A stretch of 64,000 nt of DNA from Streptomyces zinciresistens K42 (GTDB lineage Bacteria > Actinomycetota > Actinomycetes > Streptomycetales > Streptomycetaceae): contig NZ_AGBF01000006.1 of the NCBI RefSeq assembly GCF_000225525.1, positions 54,720 to 118,719 on the forward strand. Direction: 5' to 3'. Positions 9,893-18,074 of this stretch are shown here, in pieces. Each line of letters opens with the position of its first letter. Position 1 is the first letter of the stretch. The position numbers and the translations under genes are program-made. Below the pieces are notes generated by a model. It saw only the letters and a program-made list of their open reading frames with translations. It did not search any database and was not told the DNA's origin.

Positions 9893-10151
9893 TGGGTCCT
9901 TACGTCGTTGGAGACCGGTTGTGCGGCGACGGCGGCAGTGCGACCGGCACGATCTTTCGGATCGCGACGCGGTGTCTGTTCCGTCACTGTCCACAACGCA
10001 CGAGTGCTCCGGGAGATTCCCGGTCCCGTGCCGCGCCGACCCGACGATGGTCGCACGGCACGAGCCGTCTCGTCACCGAGTTATCGCACGGCTCGGTTTC
10101 TCCTGCGCGTCGGCTCGTCCGGGACGCCCCGGCGCCGGCCTCGGACACGGA

Positions 10152-10177
10152 CCGGGGCCGGGGCCGGGGCCGGGGCC
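10152..10177. repeat. Short tandem repeat (CCGGGG)n
   Basis: Four complete CCGGGG hexamers plus CC, just beyond the stop codon of the aminopeptidase gene. A possible site of length variation. Confidence 0.8.
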
Positions 10178-10182
10178 TGCGA

Positions 10183-11763
10183 TCAGCCCTTCCCCGCGGC
10201 CTTGCCAGGGGCGACCGCCGTGCCCCTGCCTCCCGGCTTCCCCTTCGCCGCCGGCTTCTGCGGGTCCGCGGCCTTCCACTCCGGCCTGCCGGGCATCGGC
10301 GGGGTCTTCTCGCCGTACAGCCAGGGCCGCAGGAATCCGCCCAGATCGCGGCCGGAGACGTCCTCGGCGAGCGCGACGAAGTCCGCGGTCGACGCGGAGC
10401 GGTCGCGGTAGCGGCTGACCCAGGCACGCTCCAGGCGCTCGAACGCCTGGGTGCCGATCTCCTGGCGCAGGGCGTACAGGACGAGGGCCGCGCCGTCGTA
10501 GACGTTCGGCCGGAAGATGCCGGTCTTCTTGCCGGGCGCCGGCGCCTTGGGGGCCGCGGGCGGTCCGCCGGCCGCGCGCCAGCGGTCGGAGGCGGCGTAG
10601 GCGGCCTTCATCCGCGCCTCCATCGGCCGGTCCGTCCTCCCGGCCGCGTAGAGGGTCTCGTACCAGGTGGCATGGCCCTCGCTGAGCCACAGGTCGGACC
10701 AGGTGCGCGGGCTGACGCTGTCGCCGAACCACTGGTGCGCCAGCTCGTGCACCATGATCGACTCGACGTACCACTTGGGGTAGGCGGGCTGGGTGAAGAG
10801 GTCCTTCTCGAACAGGGAGAGCGTCTGCGTCTCCAGTTCGAACCCGGTCGTGGCGTCGGCCATGAGCAGGCCGTACGTCTCGAAGGGGTAGCGGCCGACC
10901 TTGTCCTCCATCCAGGAGATCTGGCCCGGGGTCTTCTTCAGCCACGGTTCGAGCTTCGCGCGGTCCGCCGCCGGGACGACGTCGCGTACGGGCAGTCCGT
11001 TCGGGCCGGTGCGGCGCAGGACCTCGGACCGGCCGATGGACACCTGGGCCAGCTCGGTGGCCATGGGGTGCCGGGTGCGGTACGTCCAGGTGGTCGAGGC
11101 GCCCCGGCGGTCCACGCCGGTGCGCAGGCCGTTGGCGACGGCGGTGTAGCCGTTCGGCGCGGTGATCCGGATGGTGAACATCGCCTTGTCGGACGGGTGG
11201 TCGTTGCCCGGGAAGACGACGTGGGCCGCGTCGGCCTGGTTGGCCATGGCGAGACCGTCCGAGGTGCGGACCCAGCCGCCCTCGCGCCGGGCGCTGTACA
11301 CGGGGTCGCTGGTGTGCCGGACGGTGATCGTCACCTCCTCGTCCTCGGCGAGCGGGTCCTCGGGCGTGACGACGAGGTCCTCACCGGCGCTCCTGAAGGA
11401 CGCGGGCTCGCCGTCGATCTGCACGGACTCGACCTTGCCGTGGGCGAAGTCGAGGTTGAGGCGCTTCAGGGCCGTCGTGGTGCGCGCCTCGATGGTGGTG
11501 ACGGCCTTCAGGGGCTTGCTGTTGGAGCCGGAGTAGGTGAAGGAGAGGTCGTACGACGTCACGTCGTAGCCGGGGTTGCCCAGCTGCGGGTAGAGCCGGT
11601 CGCCGATGCCCAGCGGCGTGGCGGGGGCGCCGGCCGCGAGCAGGCAGCACGAGAGGACGGGGGCGATCAGGGCGGACGTCTTCAGGCGCCGACGGCTTGC
11701 GGAGCGGGGGCGGGAGGTGCCCGGGGCCGGTCGCCGAGCCTCGGTGCGGGGGGTGAGCAGCAT
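10183..11763 (-). CDS. Secreted M1-family zinc aminopeptidase
   Basis: 526-aa gluzincin peptidase. An Arg-rich n-region is followed by a hydrophobic segment (SALIAPVLSCCLLAAGAPA), indicating export. The M1 N-terminal beta domain covers about 45-220. The exopeptidase-type motif appears as TTGFELETQT. The zinc site is HELAHQ near residue 338, with the distal glutamate in WLSEGHATWYE 18 residues later. The protein is shorter than the ~850-aa cytosolic PepN, which is normal for exported actinobacterial forms. The C-terminal ~40 residues are a Lys/Pro/Gly-rich tail. ATG start; the leader sequence upstream is the repeat array. Likely role: extracellular peptide trimming. Confidence 0.9.
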   Translation of the reverse strand: MLLTPRTEARRPAPGTSRPRSASRRRLKTSALIAPVLSCCLLAAGAPATPLGIGDRLYPQLGNPGYDVTSYDLSFTYSGSNSKPLKAVTTIEARTTTALKRLNLDFAHGKVESVQIDGEPASFRSAGEDLVVTPEDPLAEDEEVTITVRHTSDPVYSARREGGWVRTSDGLAMANQADAAHVVFPGNDHPSDKAMFTIRITAPNGYTAVANGLRTGVDRRGASTTWTYRTRHPMATELAQVSIGRSEVLRRTGPNGLPVRDVVPAADRAKLEPWLKKTPGQISWMEDKVGRYPFETYGLLMADATTGFELETQTLSLFEKDLFTQPAYPKWYVESIMVHELAHQWFGDSVSPRTWSDLWLSEGHATWYETLYAAGRTDRPMEARMKAAYAASDRWRAAGGPPAAPKAPAPGKKTGIFRPNVYDGAALVLYALRQEIGTQAFERLERAWVSRYRDRSASTADFVALAEDVSGRDLGGFLRPWLYGEKTPPMPGRPEWKAADPQKPAAKGKPGGRGTAVAPGKAAGKG

Positions 11764-11860
11764 GAACCACGGCTATCAGCGCCCGCGCGCGGGGCGTCGA
11801 CGGCGCGCGACCGGCCCACTCGAACGGGTGCGGAGCGCGGACCAGCGGGCGCACCGCGGT

Positions 11861-12164
11861 CCCGCGCGTTCGTGTACGCGGGAGGTGCGGGCTTGCCGGG
11901 CACCTCCCGCGTACGCGCGCGGGAGGTGCGCCAGGCCGGTCAGCCAGCCCGCCGGGCCGTCACTTGCCGTGTACGCGCGCGGGAGGTGCGGGCGTGCAAC
12001 GAGGTGCTCCACACGACCCCGCGCTTCGCGCGTCCGCGCGCGGGAGGTTCCCGATGGTCTGCGCGGCCGTGGCGACCGCCGTGCTTCGCGCGTCCGCGCG
12101 CGGGAGGTTCCTACGCGCCGCCCGCGCCCGCGTCCACACCCCGCCTACGCGCGTGGGAGGTTCC
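11861..12164. repeat. Six-copy degenerate repeat array with about 60-bp period (CRISPR-like geometry, no cas genes)
   Basis: Six copies of a ~29-bp element with core TACGCGCGCGGGAGGT or TCCGCGCGCGGGAGGT. By the GGGAGGT core they start at 11880, 11921, 11981, 12042, 12102 and 12155. The four central copies repeat every 60-61 bases with 31-32 nonidentical bases between them. Copies four (12023-12051) and five (12083-12111) are identical over 29 bases. Copy two also has an inverted copy of its own arm (CACCTCCCGCG), giving a hairpin at 11901-11927. The 464-base gap (11764-12227) holds no convincing gene; the apparent coding frames here just translate the repeat. Confidence 0.85.
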
Positions 12165-12227
12165 TACGCCCAGCGCTCCCCGGCGTCCCTCGGCGCCGAC
12201 CGGATGGCCGTGCGGCCCCCGCGTTCC

Positions 12228-14390
12228 TCAGGCTCCGGGCGTCTGCGCCCTGCTCACGTCGTACACGCCCGCCACGTTCCGCATCGCCCGCATGAGTGCG
12301 GGCAGCAGTGCCGCCTCGGGGAGCTGGACCGTGTAGGTGTGGCGCACGCGTTGCTGGCTCGGCGGCTCGACCGTCGCCGAGACGATCTCGGCGCCCTCCT
12401 GGGCCATGGCCTCGGTGAGGTCGGCCAGGAGATGCGGCCGGACGAACGATTCGGCGAGCAGGGTGACCCGGACCTCGGTCGACTCGCCCCAGCGCACGTC
12501 GACGTCCGCGCGCCCGGCGCTCTTCATGCGGGCCACCGCCGGGCACTGCACGCGGTGGACGGTCACCACGCCCCCGCGCACGGCGAAGCCGGTGACCTCG
12601 TCGGGCGGTACGGGCGTGCAGCAGCCGGCGAGTCGTACGCTCGCGCCGGGCGGGTCCACGAGGACGCTGGCGGCGGCGCGGCCGGACGGCGCGTCGGCGG
12701 ACCGGCGGACGGTCAGGGTGTCCTGGCCCGACGCCCCGGCGTCGCCCGACCGGAAGGACACGCCCCGCTCGGTGCCGTCGTCCTGGGCGGGGTGGCTGGC
12801 GATCCACCGCTGGATGGCGATCCGGGCGCCGGGGGTGTGGGCGTGCTCCAGCCACTCCCTGGAGGGCTCCGAGGCGGGGTCCTGGCCCATGAGGAGCTGC
12901 ACGGTGTCGCCGTCCCGCAGGACGGTGCTGAGGGTCGCCAGACGCCCGTTCACGCGGGCGCCGATGCAGGCGTGCGCGTCCTCGCCGTACTGCGCGTAGG
13001 CGGCGTCCACGCAGGTCGCGCCCTCAGGCAGGCCCAGGGTGCCCCCGTCGGGCCGGAAGACGGTGATCTCGCGGTCCTGGGCGAGGTCCTCGCGCAGCGT
13101 CGACCAGAAGGTGTCCGGGTCGGGGGCGGCCTCCTGCCAGTCGAGGAGGCGGGAGAGCCAGCCGGGCCGGGTGGGGTCGGCGCGCTCGCCGTCGCCTGCG
13201 GCGGTCTGCTCCTCCTGGGGCGCGGCGTAGGGGTTGCCGAGCGCGACGACCCCGGCCTCGGCGACCTTGTGCATCTGGTGGGTGCGGATGAGGACTTCGG
13301 CGACCTGGCCGTCCTCGCGGGCCACCGCCGTGTGCAGCGACTGGTACAGGTTGAACTTGGGGACGGCGATGAAGTCCTTGAACTCCGAGACCACGGGCGT
13401 CATGCAGGTGTGCAGTTCGCCCAGGACGCCGTAGCAGTCGGCGTCCTCGTTGACCAGGACCAGCAGCCGTCCGAAGTCGGCGCCGCGCAGCCGGCCGCGT
13501 TTGCGGGACACGCGGTGCACGGAGACGAAGTGGCGCGGTCTGATGAGGACTTCGGCCTGGATGCCGGCCTCGCGCAGGACCGCGCGCGTCCCCTCGGCCA
13601 TCTCGGCGAGCGGGTCGTCGGCGCGGGCGGCGTTGTCGGCGATCAACTCCCGTGTGTGCTCGTACTCCTCGCGGTGCAGGATCGCGAAGACCAGGTCTTC
13701 CAGTTCGGTCTTGAGCGCCTGCACGCCGAGCCGCTCGGCGAGCGGGATCAGCACGTCGCGCGTGACCTTGGCGATGCGGGCCTGTTTCTCGGGGCGCATC
13801 ACGCCGAGGGTGCGCATGTTGTGCAGCCGGTCGGCGAGTTTGATCGACATCACGCGCACGTCGTTGCCGGTGGAGACGAGCATCTTGCGGAAGGTCTCCG
13901 GCTCGGCGGCGGCGCCGTAGTCGACCTTCTCCAGCTTGGTGACGCCGTCGACCAGGAAGCGGACCTCCTCGCCGAACTCCTCGCGCACCTGGTCGAGCGT
14001 CACGTCCGTGTCCTCGACGGTGTCGTGGAGCAGGGACGCGGTCAAGGTCGTCGTCTCGGCGCCGAGTTCGGCGAGGATCAGCGTCACCGCGAGGGGGTGG
14101 GTGATGTACGGCTCACCGCTCTTGCGCATCTGACCGCGGTGGGAGGACTCGGCCAGCACATAGGCGCGGCGCAGCGGTTCGAGGGCGGCGTCGGGATGGT
14201 GGGCCCGGTGCGCGTCGACCACATGGCTGATCGCGTCCGGCAGCCGGCCGCGGGTGGCGGGGCCGAGCAGCGCCGCCCGGCCGAGGCGGCGCAGGTCGAT
14301 GCGGGCTCGGGCCTTCCGGCGAGGCACCGCAGGCGTCACGGGGCCCGCGACCGGGCCTGGCGTCGCGGAATTCGTGGCCTCCGCACTCAT
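12228..14390 (-). CDS. rshA: RelA/SpoT homologue, (p)ppGpp synthetase/hydrolase
   Basis: 720-aa long RSH protein with HD, synthetase, TGS, zinc-finger and ACT domains. The hydrolase site looks intact: RKSGEPYITHP, LLHDTVEDTDV and LADRLHNMRTL. The synthetase region (about 280-400) is recognisable in PKFNLYQSLHTAV, but two usually conserved stretches differ. It has GADFGRLLVLV where the family has D-x-x-G-x-R-I, and EVLIRT where it has EVQIRT. TGS is at REITVFRPDGG. The CCTPVPPDEVTGF motif is present, and the ACT domain is C-terminal. ATG with GGAGG 5 bases upstream. Streptomyces also encode a canonical relA elsewhere, and this one resembles the second homologue named rshA in S. coelicolor. The net balance between synthesis and hydrolysis is uncertain. 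Confidence 0.9.
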   Translation of the reverse strand: MSAEATNSATPGPVAGPVTPAVPRRKARARIDLRRLGRAALLGPATRGRLPDAISHVVDAHRAHHPDAALEPLRRAYVLAESSHRGQMRKSGEPYITHPLAVTLILAELGAETTTLTASLLHDTVEDTDVTLDQVREEFGEEVRFLVDGVTKLEKVDYGAAAEPETFRKMLVSTGNDVRVMSIKLADRLHNMRTLGVMRPEKQARIAKVTRDVLIPLAERLGVQALKTELEDLVFAILHREEYEHTRELIADNAARADDPLAEMAEGTRAVLREAGIQAEVLIRPRHFVSVHRVSRKRGRLRGADFGRLLVLVNEDADCYGVLGELHTCMTPVVSEFKDFIAVPKFNLYQSLHTAVAREDGQVAEVLIRTHQMHKVAEAGVVALGNPYAAPQEEQTAAGDGERADPTRPGWLSRLLDWQEAAPDPDTFWSTLREDLAQDREITVFRPDGGTLGLPEGATCVDAAYAQYGEDAHACIGARVNGRLATLSTVLRDGDTVQLLMGQDPASEPSREWLEHAHTPGARIAIQRWIASHPAQDDGTERGVSFRSGDAGASGQDTLTVRRSADAPSGRAAASVLVDPPGASVRLAGCCTPVPPDEVTGFAVRGGVVTVHRVQCPAVARMKSAGRADVDVRWGESTEVRVTLLAESFVRPHLLADLTEAMAQEGAEIVSATVEPPSQQRVRHTYTVQLPEAALLPALMRAMRNVAGVYDVSRAQTPGA

Positions 14391-14690
14391 GGGCACCTCC
14401 GGCTGCGTGGACCGGCGGACGGAGTGCCCCAGGGCGGACTCGGCACAGGGGATGGCGACTTCTCCCCGTCCGGGCCGGTGCTTGATGCTACCGAGCCCAT
14501 CACGTGCTCCCGACCGCCTCTCGCCGAGCGTGAAACGGATCACCCATTCGAGCGAGGGTCCCCGGGTTTATGGTTTTGCGCCATACGGACGGCCGCAGTT
14601 GAGGCTTTCGAACGTGCCGCTCATGGCGGTGGCCCGTGGTTGCGGGGGCGCGGCCGACCGGCGTGCGGACGGTCGTGTCGGCGGCGGCGC

Positions 14691-15560
14691 TCAGCGAGCG
14701 AACGATTCCAGCCACTCCGCGTCGATGGTGCCTTCCGCCACGATCACCGCCGGGCCGGTCATCTCGATCTCGCCGTCGGGTCGCTCGGTGATGACGAGGG
14801 TGCCGCCGGGGACGTCCACGGTGTACGTCGCGGGAGCGCCGGTGAGGGCCGGGTCGGCGCCGTCCCGGCGGGCGGTGGCGACGGCGACCGCGCAGGCGCC
14901 CGTGCCGCAGGAGCGGGTCTCCCCGGAGCCGCGCTCGTGGACGCGCATCGCCACGTGGCGGGGGCCGCGGTCGACGACGAACTCGACGTTCACCCCGTCC
15001 GGGTAGGCGGCGGCCGGGGTGAACGGCGGGGCGTCGTGGAGCGTCCCGGCGTCGGCGAGGTCGCCGACGAAGGCGACCGCGTGGGGGTTGCCCATGTTCA
15101 CGTGGCGCGCGGGCCAGCTGCGGGCGCCGACGCTCACGGTGACGGCGCCCTCGGGGAGGAGCGCCCTGCCCATGCCGACCGTGATGTCGCCGTCCTTGGC
15201 GAGGTGCACGGTCTTCACGCCCCCGCGCGTGGCGACGGCCAGGTCGCCCTCGGCCGTGTGACCGGCGCGCTGGAGGTAGCGCGCGAAGACGCGCACGCCG
15301 TTGCCGCACATCTCCGCGATCGAGCCGTCGCCGTTGCGGTAGTCCATGAACCACTCCGCCTGGGCCGCCAGGTGCGCCGCCTCGGGGTGGGCGGCGGAGC
15401 GCACGACGTGCAGCAGGCCGTCACCGCCGATCCCCGCGCGCCGGTCGCACAGGGCGGCGACGGCGGTCGGGGGCAGGTCGACGGTGTTCTCCGGGTCCGG
15501 GACGATCACGAAGTCGTTCTCGGTGCCGTGGCCCTTGAGGAAGGCGATCCGCGTGCTCAT
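14691..15560 (-). CDS. dapF: Diaminopimelate epimerase
   Basis: 289-aa cofactor-independent epimerase converting LL- to meso-diaminopimelate for lysine and peptidoglycan. Both catalytic cysteines are in their motifs, AEMCGNGVR and SCGTGACAVA, and GHGTENDFV is at the N-terminus as in the family. The ATG has GAGGA immediately upstream and a possible -10 TACGAT six bases before it, so translation may be from a very short leader. LL-DAP is the cell-wall form in Streptomyces, so the epimerase mainly serves lysine synthesis here. It lies upstream of rshA on the same strand with a 300-base gap. Confidence 0.96.
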   Translation of the reverse strand: MSTRIAFLKGHGTENDFVIVPDPENTVDLPPTAVAALCDRRAGIGGDGLLHVVRSAAHPEAAHLAAQAEWFMDYRNGDGSIAEMCGNGVRVFARYLQRAGHTAEGDLAVATRGGVKTVHLAKDGDITVGMGRALLPEGAVTVSVGARSWPARHVNMGNPHAVAFVGDLADAGTLHDAPPFTPAAAYPDGVNVEFVVDRGPRHVAMRVHERGSGETRSCGTGACAVAVATARRDGADPALTGAPATYTVDVPGGTLVITERPDGEIEMTGPAVIVAEGTIDAEWLESFAR

Positions 15561-15624
15561 TCCTCGATCGTACGGTGCGGGTACGACAGCGCCGGGAAGG
15601 AGGCGGAACGGCGGCCGCGGGAGG

Positions 15625-16128
15625 TCAGCGCAGGCGGGCGACGCGCCACACGGCGAGCACCACGACCGCGGCGACGAGCAGGGCGTACGCGAGGACGACC
15701 CGCCAGTCCGGCCGGCGTCCGGAACCCCGGGCGGGCAGTCCGGGCCAGGTGGAGCCCACCCGCCGGGCGGCCATCATGCCCCAGCCGGCCGCGGTGGAGC
15801 AGATGAGCAGCCCGAGCATCGCGATCACGGCGCCGCTGTCGCCGAAGTCGAAGGCCAGCGGGAAGGCGAACATCAGGGAGCCGACCGCGGCGAGCCCCAC
15901 GATGGGCGCGAGCTGCCAGATGCGCAGGCGCCGCTGCGGGCGCAGCTCGACCTCGACCTCCGGGCCGCTCGCGTACATCTCCTCGGGCTCGGGGCCGTCG
16001 TCGGTGACGCCGTCCTCGGGCTCGGGGGGGCCGTCGGGGCTCAGGCTGTCCGCGTCCCGCTCTCGCTCGTCACGGTCGGCCGTGACGTGCTCGGTGCCTT
16101 GTGCGGTGTCGCGAGGGCCGGCCTCCAT
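15625..16128 (-). CDS. Small three-helix membrane protein, function unknown
   Basis: 167-aa protein with a very acidic N-terminal ~60 residues (runs of Glu, Asp and Pro), then three predicted membrane helices. These are APIVGLAAVGSLMFAFPLAF, AVIAMLGLLICSTAAGWGM, and the C-terminal VVLAYALLVAAVVVLAVW. I start it at ATG 16128 because GGGAGGGG stands 9 bases upstream; a GTG at 16158 has no such signal. It lies between miaA and dapF on the same strand. I recognise no functional motif. Confidence 0.75.
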   Translation of the reverse strand: MEAGPRDTAQGTEHVTADRDERERDADSLSPDGPPEPEDGVTDDGPEPEEMYASGPEVEVELRPQRRLRIWQLAPIVGLAAVGSLMFAFPLAFDFGDSGAVIAMLGLLICSTAAGWGMMAARRVGSTWPGLPARGSGRRPDWRVVLAYALLVAAVVVLAVWRVARLR

Positions 16129-16236
16129 CGCCACGCGCCCCTCCCAACTCGGACTCACTTGGTCGATCGAAGCTCGATGATGGCACGGCGCCGGAGGCCC
16201 GGACGGCGGCCGGAGCGTCCCGATGCCATCACGTGA

Positions 16237-17175
16237 TCAGGCTGTGACCGGTCGTTCGAGCAACGCCAGTGCGAGATGCGGAAGTTCTGTGAGATCCGCC
16301 GCAGCTCCACTCAGCCAGTGCACCCGCGGGTCGCGCCTGAACCATGAATCCTGACGGCGCGCGAAGCGTTTGGTGGCACGAACGGTCTCGCTGCGCGCCT
16401 CTTCCAGGGTGCACGCACCGGCGAGCGCGGCGAGGACCTGCTGGTAGCCGAGCGCGCGGGCGGCCGTACGCCCCTCACGCAACCCACGCGCCTCCAGTGC
16501 GCGGACCTCGTCCACGAGTCCCGCCTCCCACATCCGGTCGACCCGGCGCGCGATGCGCTCGTCCAGTTCCGGGCGCGCCACGTCGACGCCGATCTGGACG
16601 GTGTCGTAGACGCTGTCGTGGCCGGGGAGATTGGCGGTGAAGGGTCGGCCGGTGATCTCGATCACTTCGAGGGCCCGCACGATACGGCGGCCGTTACTGG
16701 GCAGGATCGCCACGGCGGCCTCGGGGTCGGCGGCGGCGAGGCGCGCGTGCAGCGCCCCCGAGCCGCGCAGCGCGAGTTCCTCCTCCAGCCGCGCCCGGAC
16801 CTCGGGGTCGGTGCCGGGGAACTCCAGGTTGTCGACGGCGCCGCGCACGTACAGGCCGGAGCCGCCGACCAGGATCGGCCAGCGCCCCTCCGCGAGCAGC
16901 GCGTCGATGCGTTCCCGGGCGAGCCGCTGGTACTCGGCGACCGAGGCGGTGACGGTCACGTCCCAGACGTCCAGGAGATGGTGAGGGACGCCGGCGCGCT
17001 CCTCCCGCGTCAGTTTGGCGGTGCCGATGTCCATCCCTCGGTACAGCTGCATGGAGTCGGCGTTGACGACCTCGCCGCCGAGCCGGTGGGCCAGGAAGAC
17101 GCCCAGATCGGACTTCCCGGCCGCGGTGGGACCGACGACGGCGATGACGCGCGGGGGGGAGAGTGCACTGCTCAC
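16237..17175 (-). CDS. miaA: tRNA dimethylallyltransferase
   Basis: 312-aa enzyme that adds a dimethylallyl group to A37 of tRNAs reading UNN codons. Seen are the P-loop GPTAAGKSDLG, the substrate motif VNADSMQLYRGMDIGTAK, the GGSGLY motif, and the C-terminal RRQDSWFRRD. Full length for the family. GTG start with GGGAG 9 bases upstream. The next enzyme of the modification pathway, miaB, lies 1.7 kb upstream on the same strand. Confidence 0.96.
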   Translation of the reverse strand: MSSALSPPRVIAVVGPTAAGKSDLGVFLAHRLGGEVVNADSMQLYRGMDIGTAKLTREERAGVPHHLLDVWDVTVTASVAEYQRLARERIDALLAEGRWPILVGGSGLYVRGAVDNLEFPGTDPEVRARLEEELALRGSGALHARLAAADPEAAVAILPSNGRRIVRALEVIEITGRPFTANLPGHDSVYDTVQIGVDVARPELDERIARRVDRMWEAGLVDEVRALEARGLREGRTAARALGYQQVLAALAGACTLEEARSETVRATKRFARRQDSWFRRDPRVHWLSGAAADLTELPHLALALLERPVTA

Positions 17176-17356
17176 GGGCCCAGTCTCCCAAACTCCGGGG
17201 GGTGGACTCGAACGAGTTACGTGACGGCACTCGTGCGGGGTCGTTGCCAGTTGCGAGGTCTTGCCGCCCGTCGGGGGGAGGCGGCGCACCGGGGGCGCAA
17301 ACGGACGCACCGGACGACGCGGGATTTCGCCCGCACGAGTAACGTATGGAGTGGAC

Positions 17357-17638
17357 ATGGGCGTTTTCGCACGAATTTTCCGTAAGGCGAAGACCACGGA
17401 AGAGGAATCGGCCGCCGAGGCACAGGCCGGCACACACACGACCGCGGCCGAGGCGGTCGCGGAGACGACGTCGGAGACGGAGGCGAAGGGGTCGGCCGCG
17501 GCACCGGAGGGGGAGCCCGACCGGCCGTCGGCCGACAAGCCGGCGGAGTCCGGCTCCGACGACGGCGTCGAGATCCCCAAGCAGCAGTCCGCCGACGAGG
17601 CCGCCGACAGCGAGACCGGCGAGAACGCACGCACATAA
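17357..17638 (+). CDS. Small acidic, probably disordered protein, function unknown
   Basis: 93 residues. A short basic, amphipathic N-terminus (MGVFARIFRKAK) is followed by an Ala/Glu/Thr-rich acidic stretch with almost no hydrophobic residues. ATG with GGAG 5 bases upstream. The downstream gene begins 24 bases after the stop on the same strand, so the two are probably co-transcribed. The N-terminus could touch a membrane or partner; nothing firmer can be said. Confidence 0.7.
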   Translation: MGVFARIFRKAKTTEEESAAEAQAGTHTTAAEAVAETTSETEAKGSAAAPEGEPDRPSADKPAESGSDDGVEIPKQQSADEAADSETGENART

Positions 17639-17662
17639 CTGCCCCGCGCGGGAAGGTGAAGC

Positions 17663-17932
17663 ATGGGTCTGATGGACAATTTGAAAGCCAAACTCGCACC
17701 GGCCAAGGGCAAGGTCTCCGACTTCGCACAGCGGCACGAGGACAAGGTGGCCCAGGGTCTCGACAAGGCGGCCAAGGTGGTCGACGAGAGGACCAAGGGC
17801 AAGTACAGCGACAAGATCCAGACGGGTACGGGCAAGGCCAAGGGCGCCGTGGACCGACTCGCGCACAAGGGCGACGGCACGGCGTCCGGCAGCGGCACCC
17901 CGCCGCCGGACGCACCCCCGCCGACCACGTGA
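17663..17932 (+). CDS. MT0933-like antitoxin family protein (no adjacent toxin)
   Basis: 89-aa basic/acidic helical protein. The pattern FAQRHEDKVAQGLDKAAK, VVDERTKGKYSDKI and TGTGKAKG resembles the mycobacterial MT0933/Rv0909 antitoxin family (GIDKAGD-VDEKTGGKY-type). A Pro/Thr-rich tail follows. ATG with GGAAGG 6 bases upstream. No toxin-like gene flanks it: upstream is the acidic small protein, downstream a convergent gene. In Streptomyces such proteins may act outside toxin-antitoxin pairs; that is inference. Confidence 0.75.
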   Translation: MGLMDNLKAKLAPAKGKVSDFAQRHEDKVAQGLDKAAKVVDERTKGKYSDKIQTGTGKAKGAVDRLAHKGDGTASGSGTPPPDAPPPTT

Positions 17933-18024
17933 ACGGCACATCGACGGACGGCCGTGGAGACGACACGCTCCCGGCCGTCCGCCCTTCGCACGGGCATCGG
18001 CCGTCCGCGGGAGTGCGGGCCCAG

Positions 18025-18050
18025 CGGGCACGCGCGCGGGTGCGTGCCCG
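18025..18050. terminator. Bidirectional hairpin terminator
   Basis: 9-bp perfect stem CGGGCACGC / GCGTGCCCG with an 8-base loop, between the convergent antitoxin-like and LigB-like genes. Confidence 0.7.
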
Positions 18051-18074
18051 CGTGTCCCCCGGCGCGCCGGTCCG

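Noticed and set aside
10061..10095. CGAGCCGT / ACGGCTCG inverted repeat as terminator of the aminopeptidase gene
   Set aside because: Stem of 8 with a 19-base loop and no supporting context; too weak to list as a feature.
12023..12111. Calling the array a true CRISPR
   Set aside because: Only two copies are identical, outer spacings break the period, and there are no cas genes or leader in the window; listed as a repeat instead.
11606..12295. Apparent coding frames with recurring ARGRF/RAREVP peptides
   Set aside because: They are translations of the noncoding repeat array; no start signals and no consistent codon bias.
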